A stretch of DNA of 5,372 bases, from positions 1-5,372 of the forward strand of contig PNIE01000006.1 of the NCBI GenBank assembly GCA_002877875.1, read 5' to 3'. Source of the stretch: Caldimicrobium thiodismutans. GTDB taxonomy: Bacteria; Desulfobacterota; Thermodesulfobacteria; Thermodesulfobacteriales; Thermodesulfobacteriaceae. The notes beneath the pieces were generated by a model. The model saw only the letters and a program-made list of their open reading frames with translations. It had not been told where the DNA came from and did no database searches. The position numbers were made by a program, and so were the translations under genes. This document shows positions 1 through 4,883 of this stretch, piece by piece (the first letter of the stretch is position 1; every line of letters starts with the position of its first letter).

Positions 1-180
1 CCTTATGTTCATCCTGAAGTAGCCTTTATGTTACATGGTTTTGGCGACCCTGTTCCTGTTAGAACTCGTTCCTTTGGTAAGGGTGCAAGTGATGTGCGGC
101 TAATGAAAGGAAAATTGAAAGTTACTGTGGGTGGTAATTGTCCTCTTTTTGAAACCTTTATTAAAATTAACAAAGTTTAA
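1..180 (+). CDS. Molybdopterin oxidoreductase, C-terminal end (polysulfide/thiosulfate reductase A-like), partial
   Basis: The frame is open from base 1 to the TAA at 178-180 and gives the last 59 residues of a protein whose start lies outside the window. The peptide contains YVHPEVAFMLHGFG, then a basic stretch RTRSFGKG, then ASD.RLMKG, and ends GGNCPLFETFIKINKV. This hGfG...GkGasD...GG...E.f..I pattern resembles the C-terminal molybdopterin-dinucleotide-binding domain of the PsrA/PhsA/TtrA branch of the DMSO reductase family. Such enzymes reduce polysulfide, thiosulfate or tetrathionate, or oxidise related compounds or formate, at a bis-MGD molybdenum or tungsten site. The next gene, 14 bases on, encodes a four-cluster ferredoxin subunit, which is the usual electron-transfer partner and supports the call. 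The substrate cannot be told from this tail, and the N-terminus, including any twin-arginine signal, is not visible. Confidence 0.8.
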   Translation, partial: PYVHPEVAFMLHGFGDPVPVRTRSFGKGASDVRLMKGKLKVTVGGNCPLFETFIKINKV

Positions 181-189
181 GGGGGAGGA
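181..189 (+). promoter_or_regulatory. Ribosome binding site of the ferredoxin gene
   Basis: GGGGGAGGA starts immediately after the preceding stop codon and ends five bases before the ATG at 195. It is a strong Shine-Dalgarno match and fixes that start. Confidence 0.8.
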
Positions 190-194
190 ATAAG

Positions 195-713
195 ATGAGT
201 AAATATGTGATAACACAGGATCAGAGGAGATGTATCGGATGTCTTGCCTGTGTAGTTCACTGTAAGGTGGAAAATAACTTACCCATTGGTCCGAGATTTT
301 GTGATATTATACCTGTTGGTCCAAAGGAGATAAATGGAGTTCCAAGAATTTTTTTTGTATATATGAATTGTTTTCATTGTGAAGATGCCTTTTGTATAAA
401 AGCTTGTCCAACAGGGGCTATGACGAGAAGAGAAAAAGATGGAATTGTTTATGTCAAAGAGGAGCTTTGTATAGGATGTAAATCCTGCATGAAAGCTTGT
501 CCTTGGGGGATTCCTCAGTGGAATCCTGAAACCGGAAAGGTTTTTAAGTGTCACCTTTGTATGCATCGCCTTGATAGAGGTGAAAAACCTGCCTGTGTGG
601 AAGGATGTACCACTTCATGTCTCTCTTTTACTATCCCTGAAGAAGCCACAAGGAAGACAAGGGAAGAATATGCACAAAAGATCGCTGAAAATCTGAAAGC
701 CCTTCTCTGGTAA
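195..713 (+). CDS. Four-cluster 4Fe-4S ferredoxin subunit of a molybdoenzyme (PsrB/PhsB/HycB-like)
   Basis: This 172-residue protein should carry electrons between the molybdoenzyme encoded just upstream and another partner. Four cysteine groups are visible. C13, C16, C19, C23 are followed by KVEN, typical of the first cluster motif of this family. C59, C62, C67, C71 and C92, C95, C98, C102 are the second and third groups, the last C of each followed by Pro. C119, C122, C134, C138 form the CX2CX11CX3C group in KCHLC...KPACVEGC. This is the arrangement of the DmsB/PsrB/NrfC/HycB electron-transfer subunits. There is no signal peptide or membrane segment, so it is cytoplasmic unless carried out with a Tat-exported partner. 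One oddity: after C138 the usual Pro is Thr and an extra Cys (C142) follows (GCTTSC instead of the common ACPTGA). The expected membrane partner (NrfD/PsrC) is not next; nuoB starts 19 bases downstream, which suggests co-transcription with complex I genes. Confidence 0.88.
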   Translation: MSKYVITQDQRRCIGCLACVVHCKVENNLPIGPRFCDIIPVGPKEINGVPRIFFVYMNCFHCEDAFCIKACPTGAMTRREKDGIVYVKEELCIGCKSCMKACPWGIPQWNPETGKVFKCHLCMHRLDRGEKPACVEGCTTSCLSFTIPEEATRKTREEYAQKIAENLKALLW

Positions 714-720
714 AACTTCC

Positions 721-726
721 AAGGAG
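721..726 (+). promoter_or_regulatory. Ribosome binding site of nuoB
   Basis: AAGGAG lies six bases before the ATG at 733, in the 19-base gap after the ferredoxin stop codon. It supports that start. Confidence 0.75.
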
Positions 727-1145
727 TGAATTATGGAGCTTTTTCTTGGAAAACTCGATGATCTTATAAACTGGGCGCGAGCAGGATCTCTTTGGCCTGT
801 AACTTTTGGTCTTGCCTGTTGTGCTATTGAGATGATGGCAGCCGGTGCTTCCAGAAGTGACCTCGATCGTTTTGGAATCATCTTTAGGGCATCTCCAAGG
901 CAGGCAGATTGCATGATTGTAGCTGGCACTTTAACCTATAAAATGGCTCCTATTTTGAGAAGGGTCTATGACCAGATGAGTCATCCAAGATGGGTTGTGG
1001 CTATGGGAAGTTGTGCCTGTTCAGGAGGAATTTTTAGAACTTATGCCACAGTTCAGGGTGGGGATGAAATTTTCCCGGTAGATATCTATGTTCCCGGGTG
1101 TCCACCTAGACCTTAGGCTCTAATTGAAGGCCTTCTTCAGCTGAG

Positions 1146-1152
1146 AAAAAAA
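1146..1152 (+). other. A7 run in nuoB: probable one-base deletion, or -1 slippery heptamer
   Basis: Seven A residues lie in the phase A AAA AAA relative to the nuoB frame, which fits the X XXY YYZ pattern of bacterial -1 slippage sites. Moving to the -1 frame here yields the NuoB-like ending IREEKRVWGANARKEINL before a stop at 1206. A simple loss of one A from an eight-A run explains the same thing and is more likely, because the upstream TAG at 1114 would already have ended translation. Confidence 0.5.
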
Positions 1153-1173
1153 TCCGTGAAGAAAAAAGGGTGT

Positions 1174-1179
1174 GGGGAG
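1174..1179 (+). promoter_or_regulatory. Ribosome binding site that sets the nuoD start
   Basis: GGGGAG ends three bases before ATG 1183. It supports an upstream nuoD start that precedes the conserved HPSTHG block, rather than the GTG at 1309 that follows the internal TAA. Confidence 0.6.
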
Positions 1180-1182
1180 CTA

Positions 1183-2412
1183 ATGCTAGAAAAGAAATCA
1201 ATCTCTAAAGAATTTACCTATTCTTTTGAAGATCCCTTTTTTTCTCCCTTTGAAATCCAGATGGGGCCACAGCATCCCTCAACTCACGGAGTGCTGAAGC
1301 TTAATTAAGTGCTAGAAGGGGAGAAAATTGTAGATCTTGAACCTGTGGTTGGTTTTCTTCATAGGGGTGTGGAGAAACTAGCAGAAAACTTAAATTATGC
1401 CCAGGTTTTACCCCTTACAGATAGGTTGGATTATATCTCTGCTATGAATAACAATACGGGTTATGCTCTATGTGTGGAGAGACTTCTTGGTATAGAGCCA
1501 CCTCCACGTGGGAAATATCTCCGTACTATGGTTTGTGAACTGGCAAGAATAGCAAGTCACTTACTTTGGCTTGCCACCCATGCCCTTGATATCGGTGCTA
1601 TGACCGTATTTCTTTACTGTTTTCGTGAAAGAGAGATCATTCTTAATTTCTTTGAAAAGATCTGTGGCTCACGCTTAACAGTTAGCTATCCTCGAATTGG
1701 AGGAGTTAGGTTAGATGTGGAAGAAGAAGTTCTTGAGGAGATTTACAATTTTATTCCTTATATGTATGCAAAGATAGAGGAATATGAGGGGCTTCTTTCG
1801 GAAAACCGAATTTGGCTTGATAGAACCATAGGAATAGGAGTTATCTCAGGAGAGGAGGCTCTAGCCTATGGATTAACAGGCCCTTCTCTTAGGGGTTCTG
1901 GAATTGCCTATGATATAAGGAAACATTTTCCTTACGATGCCTATCCCGTAGTAGAGTTTGAAGTACCTGTTGGTAAAAACGGAGATACCTATGATAGATA
2001 TTGGGTTAGGCTGCAAGAAATGAGACAGTCTTTGAAGATTGTTAAACAATGTATAGAAAAATTGCCAGAAGGTCCTGTTTGTGCTGAGCTTTCACCAGAT
2101 CTTGATATGCCATTATTCAAGAGAGCTTTTAAAGCTGACGCCATTGGTCCAGTCACGCTAATAGCCTTTTTAAATGAAGGAATGGAACTTGTTCCCAAAG
2201 GAGAAATTTATTCAGCCGTTGAGGGAGCTAAAGGAGAACTTGGTTTTTATCTTGTCAGTGATGGGACAGGAAGACCCTACAGACTTCATATTAGAGCTCC
2301 TTCTTTTATTCATATTTCCGCTCTTAAAAGGCTTGCTTGTGGACATTTTATAGCTGATTTAATAGCTATAATTGGAACCTTAGACATTGTTATGGGAGAA
2401 TGTGATAGATGA
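1183..2412 (+). pseudogene. nuoD: NADH-quinone oxidoreductase subunit D, interrupted by an in-frame TAA
   Basis: NuoD is the 49-kDa-type subunit that lines the quinone site next to N2. From ATG 1183 the frame reads to QMGPQHPSTHGVLKLN, meets TAA at 1306-1308 (codon 42), then continues in the same frame as VLEGEKIVDLEPVVGFLHRG to a TGA at 2410-2412; with the stop read through it would be 409 residues. The family has an aliphatic residue at that point (Thermus Nqo4: GVLRLMVTLSGE), and TTA to TAA is one change. Key sites are His at codon 35 (Thermus H38), TDRLDY with Tyr at codon 84 (Thermus Y87), RIASHL, FREREIIL, RIGGVR, GELGFYLVSDG, IRAPSF and the closing DIVMGECDR. There are no Ni-binding CxxC pairs, so it is NuoD and not a hydrogenase large subunit. 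Restarting at GTG 1309 would give 367 residues without HPSTHG, probably inactive. The segment around codons 305-330 fits the family less well. The stop overlaps the nuoI start (ATGA). Confidence 0.92.
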
Positions 2413-2963
2413 GAAGAGATCCCAAGTATCTGATTTTTAAAGATCTCTTAGGAGGACTTTTAATTACCCTAAAGACCTTTTTTAGAAAGCCTGTTACAGT
2501 TCAATACCCCAAGGAAAGGGTAACAATTTTCCCTTCATTTAGAGGTAGACATGCCTTGGTGAGAGATCCTGAAACAGGAGAAGCTAGATGTGTAGCCTGT
2601 TTAAAGTGTGTGCAAGTATGTCCTTCAAGGTGTATTGAGGTTAAATTTGAGGTTAATCCTGAAACAGGCGCAAGAAAAATGCTTGAATATAAGCTTGAGG
2701 CTTTGAGGTGTATTTATTGTGGATATTGTGAAGAAGTTTGCCCTGTAGGAGCCATAGTTTTAACTGAATGGTTTGAATATTCATCAAGAGACAGAGCTGG
2801 CCTTATTTTTGATAAAGAAAAACTTTTAAAAAACTGGGATGAATTTATAGCTAAATATCCGGATAAGGTTTATACCAATAAGTTTTGGAATCTTAAGGGA
2901 ATACCTGAGATTTTAAAACCTGCTCCTAAGAGAGAGGGAATTTGGGTTAAAGTGAAGGAGTGA
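2409..2963 (+). CDS. nuoI: NADH-quinone oxidoreductase subunit I (2x[4Fe-4S])
   Basis: NuoI passes electrons through clusters N6a and N6b to N2 in NuoB. The 184-residue frame has an N-terminal amphipathic part (KDLLGGLLITLKTFFRKPVTVQYP) that in the family lies along the membrane, then FRGRHAL, then two 8-iron-type cysteine groups. C61, C64, C67 and C71 are followed by Pro (CVACLKCVQVCP), and C101, C104, C107 and C111 are followed by Pro (CIYCGYCEEVCP). As in other two-cluster ferredoxins, each cluster is expected to take three ligands from one group and the fourth from the other. The C-terminal tail of about 65 residues is charged. The ATG sits in the ATGA overlap with nuoD, with a modest GGGAGA at 2394-2399 upstream, so translation is probably coupled. 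The frame is clean, in contrast to nuoB, nuoD and nuoC. In the common operon order nuoI follows nuoH; here it lies between nuoD and nuoA. Confidence 0.96.
   Translation: MRRDPKYLIFKDLLGGLLITLKTFFRKPVTVQYPKERVTIFPSFRGRHALVRDPETGEARCVACLKCVQVCPSRCIEVKFEVNPETGARKMLEYKLEALRCIYCGYCEEVCPVGAIVLTEWFEYSSRDRAGLIFDKEKLLKNWDEFIAKYPDKVYTNKFWNLKGIPEILKPAPKREGIWVKVKE
2955..2960 (+). promoter_or_regulatory. Ribosome binding site that decides the nuoA start
   Basis: AAGGAG ends five bases before ATG 2966. An in-frame GTG at 2960 overlaps this site and so is a poor start, which makes ATG 2966 the better choice. Confidence 0.75.
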
Positions 2964-2965
2964 GG

Positions 2966-3352
2966 ATGGAAAGGCCAGATCTCTTTGTCCCTTCAAGTTA
3001 TCTTCCTATTTTGATAATGCTTGTGGTAGCCTTAGTTTTTGGATTAGGCGGCCTGATTTTTGGAGCACTGGTAAGACCCAAGTATTATTACTCGGTGAAA
3101 CTTATTCCCTATGAATGCGGAAATGAACCAAGTGGTCTTCCCTGGCAAAAGATAACTATTAGGTATTTTCCGATAGCTATACTTTTTGCTGTCTTTGATG
3201 TAGAGGTTGGGCTCTTATATGCATGGTGTTATGGTTTTTCTGGGCTTAAGACCACTGGATTTTTAAGTATGCTTTATTTTCTTCTCATAATCTTGGTAGG
3301 CCTTTTTTATGATTTGAAAAAAGGACTACTTGATTGGCAGAGGAATCTATGA
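2966..3352 (+). CDS. nuoA: NADH-quinone oxidoreductase subunit A
   Basis: NuoA (ND3-type) is a small membrane subunit at the joint between the Q-module and the membrane arm, next to NuoH and NuoJ. The 128-residue protein has three hydrophobic segments, at about residues 12-36, 66-88 and 97-115. The loop between the first two carries the family signature IPYECG (Cys51, the position of the switch cysteine in ND3). The second segment contains RYFPIAILFAVFDVE, whose Asp78 and Glu80 match the conserved acidic pair of the family, and the protein ends soon after TM3 in DWQRNL. The start was chosen at ATG 2966 because of the well-placed AAGGAG; a GTG at 2960 would add two residues. The stop TGA overlaps the nuoC ATG by four bases. 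The position between nuoI and nuoC is unusual, since nuoA normally comes first in the operon. The gene is intact. Confidence 0.95.
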   Translation: MERPDLFVPSSYLPILIMLVVALVFGLGGLIFGALVRPKYYYSVKLIPYECGNEPSGLPWQKITIRYFPIAILFAVFDVEVGLLYAWCYGFSGLKTTGFLSMLYFLLIILVGLFYDLKKGLLDWQRNL

Positions 3353-3877
3353 GAAATAAGCTTTTAGAGATTATTAACGAGATTAAAAGTACTTTCGGTG
3401 AGGCCATTTTAGAGGTTGGAGAATTTAGAGGTCAAACTTTTATCGTCATTAAACTTAAAGAAGTTAATAAGGAGCTTGTTAAGTTTCTGAAAGAGAAAGG
3501 ATTTAATCATTTACAAACTTTGACAGCTGTTGATTATCTTAATCTTGGTAAAACTCCTCGTTTTGAAGTGGTTTATCAATTTTATAATCTTTCTGATAGG
3601 ATAGGTTTGAGATTGAGGGTGCAAGTTCCCGAAGAGGATCCATCTATTGAGAGTATTACAGATCTATTCCCAGGGGCAAATTTCTTGGAGAGAGGTTTTT
3701 GACCTCTTTGGGATTGCCTTTAAGGGGCATCCTAATCTTAAAAGAATTCTTCTTCCTGAAGATTGGAAAGGACATCCTTTGAGAAAAGACTATCCGTTAG
3801 AACCCAAAGAAAAACCTGAAGAATTTATAAAGCTTAAGGAATGGAGAATGAGGTTAGAGGAATATGGCATCAAATAG
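3349..3877 (+). pseudogene. nuoC: NADH-quinone oxidoreductase subunit C, frameshifted
   Basis: NuoC (30-kDa type) is a cluster-free scaffold of the Q-module that packs on NuoD and NuoI. ATG 3349 lies in an ATGA overlap with nuoA, and AGAGGA at 3339-3344 is its ribosome site. The first frame gives about 115 family-like residues, including LTAVDYL, FEVVYQFY, LRVQVP and TDLFPGANFLE, then goes off to a TGA at 3700. A frame displaced by +1 then reads REVFDLFGIAFKGHP, RILLPEDWKGHPLRKDYPLE and a charged tail to TAG 3875-3877. The family motif is LEREVFDLFGI; restoring one GA unit in the repeat at 3687-3695 rejoins the halves exactly and gives 176 residues, a normal length. A +1 slip would lose the conserved Glu, so a two-base deletion fits best. 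As written, the product is 117 residues and lacks the GHPLRKDYP signature. The tail overlaps the nuoH start by 14 bases. Identity is certain; the cause of the lesion is not. Confidence 0.93.
3687..3695 (+). repeat. Short GA repeat at the nuoC frameshift
   Basis: GGAGAGAGG is a dinucleotide run where slippage by one unit can occur. The family motif LERE requires one more GA here, so the run marks the likely site of a two-base deletion. Confidence 0.65.
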
Positions 3878-4883
3878 TCATCTTCTTTGGGATATTTTAA
3901 TTATTTTATTGAAGATTGCTGTTGTTCTTGGAGTGGTTTTGTTTCATGCAGCTTATACAGTTTATGCAGAGAGAAAAATTATAGGACGAATGCAAGCTCG
4001 ACTTGGTCCAACAGAGGTTGGTCCTTATGGACTATTACAACCCCTAGCAGACCTGGTTAAACTTCTCTTTAAAGAGGATATTATTCCCATAGAAACTCAT
4101 AAATTTATTTTTCAAGTAGCTCCTCTTCTTGTGCTAGTTTTTGCTATCACTAATTTAAGTGTGATTCCTTTTCATCCCTCCTTTTCTATTGCTGATGTCA
4201 ATCTTGGAGTTCTTGTAATTCTTGCTTTTGCAGGACTTGGGACTTATGGAATTATTCTTGCCGGATATTCTTCAGGTTCAAAGTATTCTTTACTTGGAGG
4301 CTTAAGATCGGCAGCTCAAATTTTAAGCTATGAGATACCCCTTGGATTAAGTCTTGCCGGGGTCATTCTTTATGCCGAATCCTTCCGAATTCAAGATATT
4401 GTTGAGGCTCAAGCTAAATCTTTTTTTGGAATGAATGCCCTTCCTCAGATTCTTGGTTTTATTGTTTTTCTTATTTGTGCTTTTGCAGAGACCAATAGAG
4501 CCCCCTTTGATCTTCCAGAGGCAGAAAGTGAGCTTGTGGCTGGATATATAACGGAATACTCAGGTTTTCGGATGGGAATCTTCTTCCTTGGAGAATATAT
4601 TTCTATGTATGTGATGTCACTTCTCATAAGTCTTTGTTATTTAGGAGGGTGGACACTTCCTATCTGGCTAACAGGTTTTCTTCCTTTTCTCAAAGCTCTT
4701 CCCTCCACTCTTATTTTAATTATAAAGGTTTATTTCTTCATTTTTCTCTTTATATGGGTCAGGGCTACCTTTCCCAGATATCGTTTTGATCAGCTTATGA
4801 GTATGAGTTGGAAAGTTCTGATACCTGCAGCCTTACTTAATTTCCTTTGGATTGCCTTTCTTAAATGGAGGTTACTAACATGA
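3864..4883 (+). CDS. nuoH: NADH-quinone oxidoreductase subunit H
   Basis: NuoH (ND1-type) anchors the Q-module on the membrane arm and forms the quinone entry channel and the first part of the acidic ion path. The 339-residue protein is of normal family length with about eight hydrophobic segments. Signatures are AERKIIGRMQARLGPTEVGP (35-54), LQPLADLVKLLFKED (58-72), LLGGLRSAAQILSYEIPLGLS (143-163), the acidic loop ETNRAPFDLPEAESELVAGY (209-228, with E209, D216, E219, E221, E223) and RATFPRYRFDQLM (300-312). All are intact. ATG 3864 overlaps the end of nuoC by 14 bases; GAGGT at 3850-3854 and AGAGG at 3856-3860 are candidate ribosome sites, so translation may depend partly on nuoC reading through to its end. 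The stop overlaps nuoJ (ATGA). In common operons nuoG or nuoD precedes it and nuoI follows; here it runs straight on to nuoJ. Confidence 0.97.
   Translation: MASNSHLLWDILIILLKIAVVLGVVLFHAAYTVYAERKIIGRMQARLGPTEVGPYGLLQPLADLVKLLFKEDIIPIETHKFIFQVAPLLVLVFAITNLSVIPFHPSFSIADVNLGVLVILAFAGLGTYGIILAGYSSGSKYSLLGGLRSAAQILSYEIPLGLSLAGVILYAESFRIQDIVEAQAKSFFGMNALPQILGFIVFLICAFAETNRAPFDLPEAESELVAGYITEYSGFRMGIFFLGEYISMYVMSLLISLCYLGGWTLPIWLTGFLPFLKALPSTLILIIKVYFFIFLFIWVRATFPRYRFDQLMSMSWKVLIPAALLNFLWIAFLKWRLLT
4867..4872 (+). promoter_or_regulatory. Ribosome binding site of nuoJ
   Basis: GGAGGT inside the end of nuoH, seven bases before ATG 4880, is a perfect Shine-Dalgarno core. It confirms the nuoJ start in the ATGA overlap. 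Confidence 0.8.

Larger units (their letters stand above)
733..1208 (+). pseudogene. nuoB: NADH-quinone oxidoreductase subunit B, disrupted by TAG stop and frameshift
   Basis: NuoB holds cluster N2, the last iron-sulfur centre before quinone in complex I. The frame from ATG 733 shows the family pattern: FGLACCAIEMM (C29, C30), FRASPRQAD, TYKMAPILRRVYDQM, GSCACSGG (C94) and VPGCPPRP (C123), so all four N2 ligands are present with the usual 29-residue gap between the last two. At 1114-1116 a TAG stands where the family has Glu (CPPRPE), one base from GAG. Beyond it the same frame continues ALIEGLLQLRKK. After a run of seven A at 1146-1152 the -1 frame reads IREEKRVWGANARKEINL and stops with TAA at 1206-1208, a plausible charged NuoB tail. 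Restoring one A and the Glu codon gives 158 residues, a normal length. As written, translation stops at 127 residues, with the N2 site but without the C-terminal helix. The restored end overlaps the nuoD start by 26 bases. Identity is very sure; whether the lesions are biological or sequence errors is open. Confidence 0.9.

Noticed and set aside
279..566. Minus-strand open frame over the ferredoxin gene
   Set aside because: It lies wholly opposite a clear ferredoxin gene, has no ribosome site or recognisable motif, and its sequence mirrors the coding strand.
714..732. Promoter or terminator between the ferredoxin gene and nuoB
   Set aside because: Nineteen bases holding a ribosome site leave no room for a promoter, and no hairpin with a T run is present.
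615..929. Minus-strand open frame across the ferredoxin-nuoB junction
   Set aside because: It overlaps two well-supported genes and shows no family features.
1114..1308. Reassignment of TAG and TAA as sense codons, or pyrrolysine/selenocysteine insertion
   Set aside because: Neighbouring genes end normally with TAA, TGA and TAG, the two codons replace different kinds of residue (Glu and an aliphatic one), and frame-changing lesions also occur, which recoding of stops would not explain.
1989..2198. Minus-strand open frame inside nuoD
   Set aside because: Short and opposite a conserved gene, with no supporting signal.
1183..2412. The D subunit as the large subunit of a group 4 [NiFe] hydrogenase
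   Set aside because: The N-terminal CGIC-type and C-terminal DPCxxC nickel ligands are absent; TDRLDY and DIVMGECDR stand at those places, as in NuoD.
2960..2962. GTG as the nuoA start
   Set aside because: It overlaps the AAGGAG ribosome site, while ATG 2966 has ideal spacing and fits the family N-terminus.
3647..3877. A separate small gene starting at ATG 3647
   Set aside because: Its conserved part is the C-terminal half of NuoC; the first residues before WREVFDLFGI are simply the other frame of nuoC.
4445..4627. Minus-strand open frame inside nuoH
   Set aside because: It is opposite the highly conserved ETNRAPFDLPE region and is a shadow of it.
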